In this document: in pieces, positions 32,358 through 40,632 of the stretch
Numbering within the stretch: the stretch's first letter is position 1
How the letters are laid out: every line of letters begins with the position of its first letter
IMG/VR virus record: IMGVR_UViG_3300028423_001099
Coordinates: 1-64,000 of that record
Origin: a virus
Direction: 5' to 3' (one strand)
Length of the DNA: 64,000 nucleotides
Translations under genes and position numbers: made by a program
The notes under the pieces: generated by a model
What the model saw: only the letters and a program-made list of their open reading frames with translations
What the model was told of the DNA's origin: nothing
Database searches by the model: none

Positions 32358-33132
32358 TGTGATAACCAGTAGAATTGAAGTAGCGCATGGATCTCATGAT
32401 ATAGGGCAACACAAACTCATCTACAAATTGACGATGTGCATCACTGCTGGGATGATCATCGTTGGGGCGCGAAAAAGGTATTTGTTTGTATTCTACCCAT
32501 TGACTCATGTTTGTGTCGCAGGGCCATTTTGAAAAGTCAATCTCTGCATACATAGGTGCTAGGTCAGGCATTGCAATCAAGTCATCTGTGCCTTCTCTGA
32601 TGCAATCATGACTGTATTCCAGCATAAAATAGTCAATGCCTTTGGCACGTAAAAACCATTGTGTTTTCAGCACACTCTCAAGGGTCAGCAACATACCACC
32701 CACACTATCATAAAAGTGTTCAAAGTACATCACACTGGTTGGATCTTCCCAGTTTACGTTTATGAGATATTGATAGCGATTTTGATCTCTAAGCCATGTG
32801 GGATTCTGATAGTTTTTGTGTTCGTGGTCTGTCACTGGTATACTGGTGTGCGGAAAATTAGGGTTGGTGCTGTAAGCATCCATGCGGTTTCGACCACTCC
32901 ACATAATTCCCACAAGCACGTCACTGGGATCATAGCCTTGATCCAGTGCGTCAAGAACTGCATATATAATCAGCCGACTAATCACAGTGTTACCTGCAGC
33001 ACCAATGCCTGTGTGCACAGTTTTTTCAAACTCCAGTGATTCAGCAACATGGGCAGGCCAAGTCTTATCAGCATTGGGCACTTGGCTAAAACTACAGCCT
33101 CCGCTGATGAATATTTTTTTATCAGTCTTCAT
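32350..33132 (-). CDS. SGNH/GDSL-like protein (paralogue 3)
   Basis: 260 residues from the ATG at 33132, which lies directly after the exonuclease stop (TGAT ATG). IFISGGCSFSQV holds the G-G-C-S turn and SRPNDDHPSSDAHRQFVDE near the end the D-x-H pair. Same arrangement as the proteins at 11079, 11896 and 34315. Substrate unknown. Confidence 0.7.
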   Translation of the reverse strand: MKTDKKIFISGGCSFSQVPNADKTWPAHVAESLEFEKTVHTGIGAAGNTVISRLIIYAVLDALDQGYDPSDVLVGIMWSGRNRMDAYSTNPNFPHTSIPVTDHEHKNYQNPTWLRDQNRYQYLINVNWEDPTSVMYFEHFYDSVGGMLLTLESVLKTQWFLRAKGIDYFMLEYSHDCIREGTDDLIAMPDLAPMYAEIDFSKWPCDTNMSQWVEYKQIPFSRPNDDHPSSDAHRQFVDEFVLPYIMRSMRYFNSTGYHNG

Positions 33133-33133
33133 A

Positions 33134-33673
33134 TCAGAGATTATGCACATTAAAGGCCTTATAAGTGCGCTGAACGCACACTGCCTGCCAGTATGCATCG
33201 TCGTCAGCACTGTGTAGATTTTGCTGAACTTCTTTGCGCGGGTCTTTGGGCATCATGTTAAAAATAGTGCGACAGTCCATGATCTGCCAGAATGCCCAGT
33301 TTCTGTGATGCTGAAACTGGTCATAGAGATTTTCCAAGATAACCATATCAAACTGTGGTCCTTGACACCAAATTTTGTTGACACCCACTAGGTACTTGTT
33401 GAGTTCGCCAAAAAACTGCTCCAGTGGTATTCTGCCCTCTTCAGTGAACGTGCTTTCTCGTATCTTTTCGTCCTGCTTGCCCCACCATGCCAGTGTGTCC
33501 TCACCAACTGCTCTTCCTGCTTGCAACTGCTGTTCCACAGCTGGTCTCCACAACTGTTTGCTGTTGGGCTCTGTGAGCACATATGGATCAAATTTACATG
33601 CACCCACAGTGAGCACTGCTGCACCAGGTGATGTGTCAAGTGTCTCGATGTCAATCATTGCATGTGTTGTCAT
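33134..33673 (-). CDS. 3'-5' exonuclease (DEDD family)
   Basis: 179 residues. Exo I motif MIDIETLDTSP (D8, E10), Exo II around GPQFDMVILENL, Exo III HSADDDAYWQA. It resembles the small Rv2179c/ExoVIII-type DnaQ-like nucleases in phages that trim DNA or RNA. First gene behind the promoter at 33709-33737, so probably early. Confidence 0.85.
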   Translation of the reverse strand: MTTHAMIDIETLDTSPGAAVLTVGACKFDPYVLTEPNSKQLWRPAVEQQLQAGRAVGEDTLAWWGKQDEKIRESTFTEEGRIPLEQFFGELNKYLVGVNKIWCQGPQFDMVILENLYDQFQHHRNWAFWQIMDCRTIFNMMPKDPRKEVQQNLHSADDDAYWQAVCVQRTYKAFNVHNL

Positions 33674-33708
33674 CTACAAACCTTTCTAAACTTTAACTGT
33701 GTGCATGC

Positions 33709-33737
33709 ATTTTATATGATATTGTTGCCTGTGTCAA
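33709..33737 (-). promoter_or_regulatory. Sigma-70-like (early) promoter
   Basis: Minus-strand TTGACA (33732-33737), 17 bases, TAAAAT (33709-33714), heading the exonuclease operon. Confidence 0.75.
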
Positions 33738-33764
33738 CACAGATTTCAGAAACGGTCACAGTAG

Positions 33765-34322
33765 CTAGCACCTGATATCAGGAGGTTTTGCTATGTCATA
33801 CTTCATGGACAACGCATGAAACACACTGTTTGTGCCTCGTGCTATTTTCCAATTTATCACAGGGTCACTGAGAATTCTCTGCTTTGTTGTGGGCTGACAG
33901 CCTTCGAGCCACACAATATCTTCGTGTGTGTATACTCTAATGTCTTGTTGTAACCAATGCACAAATCCCAAGCTACGCCAATGCACACATGATAGCCAGG
34001 AAAGTCCTCCTATTAGGATGCTCGGCGATTTTTTTAGTGATTCACTGAAATCAAACATGGTAAAAACCTGTGGCAATGTGTATGCATTTACACAGTTGAG
34101 ATTTTTTCCCATGTTTGCACTTTGAATATTTTCCACAATATATGGATCGGTAGGTCCGTTATCTCTGCCGTATGTGGCAAACACCACTGTGTCAAAGTTT
34201 AATCTGCTGAGCATTTTCACAAGACGTTTATAAAAATCCAAACCATGATCAACTTTATAAACTGTGTGATCCCAGCAATCAATGAGAACCACAAGATCAT
34301 AGTTGTTGGGCTCGTCAATCAT
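33765..34322 (-). CDS. Hypothetical protein, 185 aa
   Basis: Start taken at 34322 (MIDEPNNYDLVVLIDCWDH), with AAAGGAAAG just upstream; the longer frame only shadows the neighbouring SGNH-like gene. A strand-loop-helix start (YDLVVLIDCWD), then RLNFDTVVFATYGRDNGPTD and a later IRVYTHEDIVWLEGC strand suggest an alpha/beta domain. Not recognised. Overlap with the upstream SGNH-like gene suggests a joint function. Confidence 0.65.
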   Translation of the reverse strand: MIDEPNNYDLVVLIDCWDHTVYKVDHGLDFYKRLVKMLSRLNFDTVVFATYGRDNGPTDPYIVENIQSANMGKNLNCVNAYTLPQVFTMFDFSESLKKSPSILIGGLSWLSCVHWRSLGFVHWLQQDIRVYTHEDIVWLEGCQPTTKQRILSDPVINWKIARGTNSVFHALSMKYDIAKPPDIRC

Positions 34323-35058
34323 GGGCTTTCCTTTGAATGAGATCAACAAGTCTGTTGGCAAAAAATCTATGAGCCTCTGCACTAGGGTGACCATTTGGCA
34401 TTTGACCCAATCTCTGACTGCCTTTAAATACCAGCGAAGGTGAAATATTATTCCAGTGGTTACAGAGTCTAAAACAGGTTTTGCTGAATTCTGCGTCAAC
34501 ATCTTCATTGAATATACCATACCATCTGCGACGACTTGATATATCACTCAATGTGTTGCATCGAGATTGTTCATGTCCGGGCACACTGGTATGTATGTAT
34601 CGAACTCCCAGATTCTTCAAATAGATATCAGCATGCTGAATATAGATCACATTGTTGAAAATACCATCTACAATGGTTTGAAGTCCAGGGTCTGCATAGT
34701 ATGCATAATTGGCACGATCGATCCATGAACCCTGACTGCTAAAATGAGGGTTATCGCTGTCAATGCTCCAGTGTGTTAGGTCTACAGCCTTGTTATCATC
34801 TGTGATCACACAGTGCCTGTTGAAAAAACTCCACATGACTATTACTATATCAGACTCTTGAAAATCGAATGTCATTATTTCGTGGAGTATGTGCTTGTTG
34901 CCGATGCTGCTTATGCCCTGATTAACACATTCAAGTCCTAGGATGTCCGCAGCAATCTGAGGCCATGCATGCTTGCTTGGATTATTTGTGCCTGACACAC
35001 AGCCAGGTAACTCGTCGCCGTATGTGAAACTACAGCCAAATGCAACCAGGCGACTCAT
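34315..35058 (-). CDS. SGNH/GDSL-like protein (paralogue 4)
   Basis: 247 residues. LVAFGCSFTYGDELPG gives the nucleophile turn (G-C-S with F-T-Y-G-D following, like classic GDS-L), INQGISSIGNKH the block with conserved glycine, VIVMWSF the third, and GHPSAEAHRFFA near the end the D/H pair. Closest to standard SGNH among the four paralogues. Overlaps the glycosyltransferase by four bases; acyl-ester trimming of a glycan is possible but inferred. Confidence 0.72.
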   Translation of the reverse strand: MSRLVAFGCSFTYGDELPGCVSGTNNPSKHAWPQIAADILGLECVNQGISSIGNKHILHEIMTFDFQESDIVIVMWSFFNRHCVITDDNKAVDLTHWSIDSDNPHFSSQGSWIDRANYAYYADPGLQTIVDGIFNNVIYIQHADIYLKNLGVRYIHTSVPGHEQSRCNTLSDISSRRRWYGIFNEDVDAEFSKTCFRLCNHWNNISPSLVFKGSQRLGQMPNGHPSAEAHRFFANRLVDLIQRKAHD

Positions 35059-35906
35059 AGCACCAGTTTTTCATCGTCCTCGGCTTTATTCTTGGATTCC
35101 AACTGCCCTGCACCTTTCACAGATTTGTCCCAGACCATTTTTTCAAATGGATCCTGCTCGCCTGCTTGAACTCGATTCCACCATTCTGAGGGCTGACCAA
35201 TCTTTTCCAAAAACCAAGCAATCTTGTATGCACTTCTCACACGCGCTTGTTGCATCTCTGAGTGACCAAAGTCTCTGGGGTCATCGGGGTTTCCTTCCAT
35301 ATATTTGCGATTGTGAAAGGTTTCATCGTCGTTGTTGCCTGTGATGTCTGCACGGTCGTGTGTGATATGCACTTCAGTTCTCTCAAAGATGTCCAACATG
35401 TAGGCAATGTGGCTTACCCAGGCATCATTTTGTGCATTGAGGCTGATGTGATCCATCAAGCGGAACCAATCTGCAGGTACGATGGGCAAGATAGCATAGG
35501 GGTGGCCATCATGGTTGTCAGTGGGTGCCAGCAGCTTGAACTCACCGTTGTGGCCCTCAATGATGTTGTCCCAGCCCGGTGTGTCCATGAGTGCATCGTC
35601 GTTCCAGATGAATAGCCACTGACCCGATGCTGCACTAGCCAGTGTGTTCACATAGGTGTGCAGGTTCTCATAGCCCAGTGGCTGAAAGATCTGTGCACGG
35701 CATTCTACCCCGTGTTCCGTGAGATAGGGAGCAACTTCTGATTGCAGATACTCTTTGACCTCTGTGTCATCATCGTCGATGCCCAGCATGATCTCTACCC
35801 TAGTGGGGTCAGTGGCATTGTCGATCAAGCTAACCAGACTGTTTTTCAGTGTTTGAGTTCTGCCTCTGGTGGGCAGCAGGATGCTTATGGTAGTTTTGTC
35901 AGTCAT
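35055..35906 (-). CDS. Glycosyltransferase family 2-like protein
   Basis: 283 residues with a GT-A start: ISILLPTRGRTQTLKNSL, then the D-x-D-like IDDDDTE (about 44-50) and a second FIWNDDALMDTPGW (about 98-111) for metal-nucleotide binding. Soluble. It overlaps the SGNH-like gene by four bases and is followed upstream by another GT-like gene. Confidence 0.8.
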   Translation of the reverse strand: MTDKTTISILLPTRGRTQTLKNSLVSLIDNATDPTRVEIMLGIDDDDTEVKEYLQSEVAPYLTEHGVECRAQIFQPLGYENLHTYVNTLASAASGQWLFIWNDDALMDTPGWDNIIEGHNGEFKLLAPTDNHDGHPYAILPIVPADWFRLMDHISLNAQNDAWVSHIAYMLDIFERTEVHITHDRADITGNNDDETFHNRKYMEGNPDDPRDFGHSEMQQARVRSAYKIAWFLEKIGQPSEWWNRVQAGEQDPFEKMVWDKSVKGAGQLESKNKAEDDEKLVL

Positions 35907-36103
35907 TGTGTATTCCTGTTATTTGTTATTGAGCTTGAGCAAACTGTATTGATGTTAAGATCATAGAACACAATGTTGCCTGTTAGTCTCTCATATGGTG
36001 TGTAGACATCATTGTTAAAGTCATACACTATGCGCTGGCCTTCCAGAAAGGCTATAGCAATTTCTGTTTGTTCCTCACTTGTCGGTTTTCTTGGAGGTGT
36101 CAT
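35903..36103 (-). CDS. Small hypothetical protein, 66 aa
   Basis: Start set at the ATG at 36103 (MTPPRKPTSEEQTEIAIAFL), 29 bases inside the upstream gene. Contains GQRIVYDFNNDVYTPYERL. Not recognised; position between two glycosyltransferase-like genes is the only clue. Confidence 0.5.
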   Translation of the reverse strand: MTPPRKPTSEEQTEIAIAFLEGQRIVYDFNNDVYTPYERLTGNIVFYDLNINTVCSSSITNNRNTQ

Positions 36104-37007
36104 TTTTGCCTGTGAACAGTTTTCTGATGTTGCCACGAAATGTGTAGTGACCTACGTGGTTCAGTGCAGTCCTCGGATCAAGATACACATCGCCGCCCAG
36201 GTTTTGCCACAGTCTGCAGAAAGTGTAGTCTTCACTGAGATAGCGACGGCTCTCTGGATCAATCATAGTATCAAACAGTGCATACATGTAAGGCTCAAAC
36301 TTTTGATCCACGTTGATATCATTGACATATTTGAGCTCTGGGTGTGCATCAAACAGTTGCTGGATGGCCTCTTTTTTGATGCACATAAATCCTGTGCCAG
36401 CATCTTTAAGCTTTACTAAATTGTCTACGATCTGGACCTGTCCAGTTTTAGCGCCCGATTCGTCTTCCACAAAATCAAAGTTCACCACATAGTTGGAACT
36501 ATGTCCTTCAATGGTATCAGCAGTTTCACTGGGGTCATTTCTAGCAGCAGTGATTATGCTGTTCCAGTTCACTGCCTTCTTGGGATAAGCACCCACAATC
36601 ACAGGCTTGTCATAGGCCACCATTCTGAGCAGGTCTTCTGCATTGAATTCAATGTCTGCATCAATGAAGAACAGATGTGTGGCTTCGGAGTTTTCCATGA
36701 AGAAACTGGTCAGTGTGTTACGGCCTCTGGTAACCAAGCTCTCGTTGGCCAGTGTGCTCACAGTAAAAGGAATATCATACTTGTTGCATAGGATGCTGAG
36801 GCGCATCATGCTGCGAAAGTAAGGCTCTCCAATCTGTCCACCATAGCATGGTGTAGCAATAAAAATATGCTTGCTGCGCAGGAGACCCACTGGAATCTCA
36901 ATCTTGGAATCGAGCAGTTGATGTAAAACATCACTGTTTGATGTTGTGGTCTGTGAGTTATGGTTTTTCTTGTTTTTTTTGGTTTTTTTCTGTGTGTTTT
37001 TGGGCAT
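36075..37007 (-). CDS. Glycosyltransferase-like protein (GT-A fold)
   Basis: 310 residues from the ATG at 37007 (MPKNTQKKTKKNKK, a very basic start). IFIATPCYGGQIGEPYF is the first strand-loop; ATHLFFIDADIEFNAEDLLRM carries D-x-D-x-E for metal and donor; CGxGFMCI-like and EDYTFCRLW segments later fit GT2/GT-A proteins widespread in T4-like marine phages. Sugar unknown. Confidence 0.78.
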   Translation of the reverse strand: MPKNTQKKTKKNKKNHNSQTTTSNSDVLHQLLDSKIEIPVGLLRSKHIFIATPCYGGQIGEPYFRSMMRLSILCNKYDIPFTVSTLANESLVTRGRNTLTSFFMENSEATHLFFIDADIEFNAEDLLRMVAYDKPVIVGAYPKKAVNWNSIITAARNDPSETADTIEGHSSNYVVNFDFVEDESGAKTGQVQIVDNLVKLKDAGTGFMCIKKEAIQQLFDAHPELKYVNDINVDQKFEPYMYALFDTMIDPESRRYLSEDYTFCRLWQNLGGDVYLDPRTALNHVGHYTFRGNIRKLFTGKNDTSKKTDK

Positions 37008-37096
37008 CTGTGTACTCTCAAGTATGTGGTTATGCAAAACAACCTGGTTTAGAGATGTAAATCAACTTTAGCTGTCTTAGTCACAGAGTATTTACA

Positions 37097-37130
37097 GTGC
37101 CGAACATGTCCATGTGTTTGTTTTCGGCAC
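37097..37130. repeat. Eight-base-pair hairpin
   Basis: GTGCCGAA (37097-37104) pairs with TTCGGCAC (37123-37130), loop of 18. It sits between a terminator-like hairpin and the leader of the 36075 gene. Confidence 0.5.
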
Positions 37131-37136
37131 ACAAAA

Positions 37137-37158
37137 ACACGGACATAATTGTCCGTGT
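37137..37158 (-). terminator. Intrinsic terminator for the 55-aa gene
   Basis: ACACGGACA (37137-37145) pairs with TGTCCGTGT (37150-37158) around a TAAT loop; on the minus strand it is followed by TTTTTGTG. It lies 26 bases after the stop of the gene at 37184. Confidence 0.7.
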
Positions 37159-37183
37159 CTGTTTTACAATAATTTTCTGGGGA

Positions 37184-37351
37184 TTATCTTTCGTTAGGAC
37201 GTTTGCTCACAAACTGATTAAGGCTTTCTGCTTCGTCGAGCACTTCTTCAGTGGTAGGCATGTCTTCGGGGTTTTTGGCTCGTGCTTGAAGTATTTCTCT
37301 GGCTTCACGCACAAGATCCAAACGAATTTCGTAAGGAGTTTTGTTTGACAT
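37184..37351 (-). CDS. Small helical protein, 55 aa
   Basis: Begins MSNKTPYEIRLDLVREAREI, charged and helical throughout, with AAGGAT before the ATG and a late box 49 bases further upstream. It has its own promoter and terminator, which suggests a monocistronic, well expressed message. T4-like marine phages often carry such a small protein; no function known. Confidence 0.7.
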   Translation of the reverse strand: MSNKTPYEIRLDLVREAREILQARAKNPEDMPTTEEVLDEAESLNQFVSKRPNER

Positions 37352-37399
37352 TTTTCTAATCCTTTATTACACGCCGGCTTCAGCGCATTAACTTAGTAA

Positions 37400-37407
37400 T
37401 ATTTATT
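37400..37407 (-). promoter_or_regulatory. T4-type late promoter box AATAAATA
   Basis: Minus strand AATAAATA, about 50 bases upstream of the 55-aa gene, with a normal leader and AAGGAT site. Confidence 0.6.
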
Positions 37408-37448
37408 AAAAAAATGTCAAAAAGTTATAACTGTACATTGAGAAGATT

Positions 37449-37907
37449 CTAGTGACATTTTTGGTCGATCCAGTGTTTCACATACAGCCTGGTTTCCAAG
37501 GTGTGTGCTTCTGCTTCCCAAGGCAAATGTCTGTACACCGTGCCTTCCTTGACACCTTTGCCGGTCTGGGTCCAAACTGTACCGTCGCTGGATAACTGTC
37601 CTTTTATAAGCTGCTTGGCATGAACCAACTCATGTGCTAGACTGATCAACACAGTGGAATAATCGTATGCTATGTATGTGCCAGTTTGTAGATCAGTGTA
37701 GCCTTTGGCAACATCGATCCATACTTCATTTTTGTCGCCATGACAAAATCCATAAACACCAGACCCTAAACAGCGACGAAAATGTATCCACACATCCACA
37801 GGTCGCTGAAATCGCCGTGTAAAGAAACTTGATAGTACATCACGAGCATACTCAGTGACCTGATGTTTGTTTTTGATAGTACCACTTATTGTTACTTCAA
37901 AGCACAC
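37449..37907 (-). CDS. SprT-like zinc metalloprotein
   Basis: 152 residues starting at a GTG with GGAGATAGAC upstream. The H-E-x-x-H motif is visible as AHELVHAKQL, with a W-E-x-E-A-H segment (LPWEAEAHTLE) downstream that may give the third ligand. Such small HExxH proteins in phages are predicted proteases of unknown target. Confidence 0.7.
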   Translation of the reverse strand: MCFEVTISGTIKNKHQVTEYARDVLSSFFTRRFQRPVDVWIHFRRCLGSGVYGFCHGDKNEVWIDVAKGYTDLQTGTYIAYDYSTVLISLAHELVHAKQLIKGQLSSDGTVWTQTGKGVKEGTVYRHLPWEAEAHTLETRLYVKHWIDQKCH

Positions 37908-37937
37908 AGTCTATCTCCTGAAAATTCCTACTAAATT

Positions 37938-37966
37938 ATGATAACACATTGTGTATTTTATAGCAA
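37938..37966 (-). promoter_or_regulatory. Weaker sigma-70-like promoter
   Basis: Minus-strand TTGCTA (37961-37966), 17 bases, TATCAT (37938-37943), upstream of the HExxH gene. Less close to consensus than the others. Confidence 0.5.
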
Positions 37967-37976
37967 GTTCAACAAA

Positions 37977-39014
37977 TTACCAGTCAAAGCTGTAGGAATT
38001 TATGTCAATAAGGCAGTTATTGTCAATGATATCTTGTGCCTGTTTGAGCACATCTTCAGCTTCTGTGCTAAAAACTGGCATGGAAAGGCTTTTGTCGTCG
38101 GGTATATTTAGATGGAACAAAGGATATCTGTATCGACAGTCAAAATCATTGTATCGCCCGGTTTGCATAGCTAAATGAACTTTGAGCCTCTCAAATCCAG
38201 TGAATTTTTTCAATGGCATCATAAAATCAAAGCCAAAGCTGTTGTAAAATGCCTGCTTGTATTCGTCTACACTTGACTTCAACGTGTCGCCAAAGTTGGC
38301 AATTATTTTTTTGTTTTCAAGCACCCAAAAGTTTTGTTTTAACGCTTTGTAATAGATTTCACTGCTCATGAGAAAGGGATCTCTGATAAGTGTCATGTGG
38401 TTGTCTGATGCCATTTTCACATATGGCATGACCAGTCTTCGAAAATGTGTTACTTGACTATTCACAACTCCATCGGTCAGCGATGAAGGCCACCTGAATG
38501 GCAGAACCGCAACGTTATTTTGGTGTCCTATCACAGGAAATTCGCCTCCCATGAGAACTGGCAGATTTTGATCTGCTAGATGCTGCTCTATGGCATATAG
38601 ATGGCAAGCAATCTGTGGGCTCAATGCATAATACTTTTTTGCTACGCTGGTCAGCTCATTGTCTAAAAAATGCTTTAAATCAATGTCGACAACATGATGT
38701 GTGATTTGATGTTTTTGACAAAACCGCGTGGCCATCAGCACATCACTGGAGTTTACAACGTCATCATTCCAGAAATACTGGAATGTATATGCTTGCATGC
38801 TTTTGCAGTGCTTTTTTGCAAGATGCGCAGAAAATTGACTGTCAAGACCCCCACTGAGACACAGCAAAATTTCTGGATACTCTGCAAACTGCTCAGCCCA
38901 CATACTCTCCAACGACCTATTGGTTTTTTCTAGGCACACATGCACTGTTTTTGCCTGTAGATCAAAGGTCACTGCTTCGGGCTTTCCCAGTGAGAATGTG
39001 TTCTTTGCAGTCAA
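37977..39014 (-). CDS. Asparagine-synthetase-like PP-loop protein
   Basis: About 345 residues. The PP-loop S-G-G-L-D-S (residues 54-59 from the chosen start) binds ATP for adenylation. No N-terminal glutaminase domain or catalytic Cys, so it cannot be a classical AsnB. Start at a TTG (39014) behind AAAGG is a guess; longer frames run across the divergent late promoter. Similar stand-alone domains make amide bonds or adenylate carboxylates, including in lasso-peptide and sugar pathways. Confidence 0.68.
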   Translation of the reverse strand: MTAKNTFSLGKPEAVTFDLQAKTVHVCLEKTNRSLESMWAEQFAEYPEILLCLSGGLDSQFSAHLAKKHCKSMQAYTFQYFWNDDVVNSSDVLMATRFCQKHQITHHVVDIDLKHFLDNELTSVAKKYYALSPQIACHLYAIEQHLADQNLPVLMGGEFPVIGHQNNVAVLPFRWPSSLTDGVVNSQVTHFRRLVMPYVKMASDNHMTLIRDPFLMSSEIYYKALKQNFWVLENKKIIANFGDTLKSSVDEYKQAFYNSFGFDFMMPLKKFTGFERLKVHLAMQTGRYNDFDCRYRYPLFHLNIPDDKSLSMPVFSTEAEDVLKQAQDIIDNNCLIDINSYSFDW

Positions 39015-39042
39015 TATTTTGCCTTTGTTATAACATAGATTT

Positions 39043-39050
39043 GATAAATA
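39043..39050 (+). promoter_or_regulatory. T4-type late promoter box GATAAATA
   Basis: Plus strand, 46 bases upstream of the ATG at 39097, with GGAG in the leader. Confidence 0.65.
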
Positions 39051-39096
39051 CTTATTGATAAAACATCGCAAACCCACGATTTCACGGAGATCTCGA

Positions 39097-40617
39097 ATGT
39101 CATTGTATATTGTTAAACTAGATAAAGCCAATTACCCAGGCGGAGACACAGAAGCTCGTTCTGCCATGTCTTCAGCAGGAATTGCGGTTGAAAAAGCATT
39201 TCAACTATCACCATTGATGTACTTAGTAAACGGAGATGCCAATGACATCGACTCCCTGCCGGGATTGATGCACAAAGAGCAACATTCAACTGGATACAAT
39301 GTTAGCCTGGAAAATCTCAACACTGATCATTTGAAACTCACTGTTGACAGTGCCGGAACCACAGAGTTTAATCCAAAATACACAGGCAACAATGTTGACA
39401 TTTATCTAGTTGACACAGGTGTTAATCAGTCGCATACAGAATTTCAAGGCTCTACCATCAATGACTTGTACACCAACTTTGAAAACAATTACAGCGATGA
39501 TGTTGGACACGGCACTGCAATGGCAAGTCTGCTGGTAGGGCAAAACATCGGAGCTGCCAAAGATGCTCAATTGCACAATGTGAAGCTGTTTGGCAATAGC
39601 AACAGTACTGTTGTTATTGGAGAAATAATTGATGCACTAGAGTCTGTGCTAGTGCAGCATAATACCAGCTCAGGAAATAACATCGCAATTGTGTGCGCTC
39701 CGTGGGTAATTAATTTTAGTGCATTGTTGAATGACGTTGTCGAGAGCATGCTGTCACATGGTATAATTTTTGTATGTGCGGCAGGAAATTCAAGTGCCGA
39801 TGTTGAGAACTTTTCGCCAGCATCAGTGAAAGATGCTATCACTGTGGGAGCATACAACAGAAACTTTGAGGTTACATCATTTACAAATACACCGTGGACA
39901 AACAATGAGCCCACTGAGCCCACGTTGGTCAACTATGGTCGTTCTTTGGATATTTTTGCACTTGGTGTGGACGTAACAGCTGCTAGCATTGGAGCAAATG
40001 ATGATTATTTGCAGGCCACCGGTACCAGCACATCGGCCGCGATTGCTGCAGGAGTTCTAGCTCATTACATAGAAGCGCATCAGAACAGATCGTCAGCAGA
40101 AATCAAACAAATATTCTTGATGGAAGGTCATTATCTTGGCCGGACCAACCTGGTTTTTGACAACCAGAATTCAAATGTTGATTACAGTGAAGTTAATAGT
40201 TCTGTGGTGACTACAGAAAGAATCGATGAAAATAGTTTGACCACCAAACCTTCAGGCAGGCTTACAAATATCAAAGCTGGTGAGACAGCGCAAGTTGACC
40301 TAGGACTTAACAGCAACGCCACAGAAGTAGAGCTGTTGGATTTTGCACCAGCCCCAAGCTGGATAACAGTAGATTTAAGCACAGGAATAGTAACAGTTGA
40401 TGCAGGAAATTTGACCAACGAAACCGTGCCAGGAAATTATATTTTTGCATTAAAAGGCAATGTCAACGATCAAGTTCTGGTTGAAGAGTTTGCTGTAGGG
40501 GTTTATCAAGATAGCGAAGCAGAGTTAGCGAGCGAAGACGTGTCAGCGTTCTACTATGATGCTGACAGCGATGCATACGATGAAGTAGCAGACCTATCTC
40601 TTGCCTCAAAGTTCTAA
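39097..40617 (+). CDS. Subtilisin-like (S8) serine protease
   Basis: 506 residues from the ATG at 39097 (GGAG upstream). Residues 1 to about 75 look like an inhibitor-type propeptide. The triad is D106 (YLVDTGVNQSHTEF), H138 (GHGTAMASLLVG) and S311 (GTSTSAAIAAG), with the oxyanion N231 in AAGNSS. A C-terminal beta domain (about 385-506) follows. No signal peptide, so it acts in the cytoplasm or virion. A role in processing virion proteins is possible but not shown. Confidence 0.9.
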   Translation: MSLYIVKLDKANYPGGDTEARSAMSSAGIAVEKAFQLSPLMYLVNGDANDIDSLPGLMHKEQHSTGYNVSLENLNTDHLKLTVDSAGTTEFNPKYTGNNVDIYLVDTGVNQSHTEFQGSTINDLYTNFENNYSDDVGHGTAMASLLVGQNIGAAKDAQLHNVKLFGNSNSTVVIGEIIDALESVLVQHNTSSGNNIAIVCAPWVINFSALLNDVVESMLSHGIIFVCAAGNSSADVENFSPASVKDAITVGAYNRNFEVTSFTNTPWTNNEPTEPTLVNYGRSLDIFALGVDVTAASIGANDDYLQATGTSTSAAIAAGVLAHYIEAHQNRSSAEIKQIFLMEGHYLGRTNLVFDNQNSNVDYSEVNSSVVTTERIDENSLTTKPSGRLTNIKAGETAQVDLGLNSNATEVELLDFAPAPSWITVDLSTGIVTVDAGNLTNETVPGNYIFALKGNVNDQVLVEEFAVGVYQDSEAELASEDVSAFYYDADSDAYDEVADLSLASKF

Positions 40618-40632
40618 CAGGGCAATTGTGCG

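Noticed and set aside
37086-37093. GTAAATA as a late promoter variant (also near 7855 and 19728)
   Set aside because: The box differs in the central T that T4-type late promoters keep. It recurs before genes, so may be real, but evidence is too thin to annotate.
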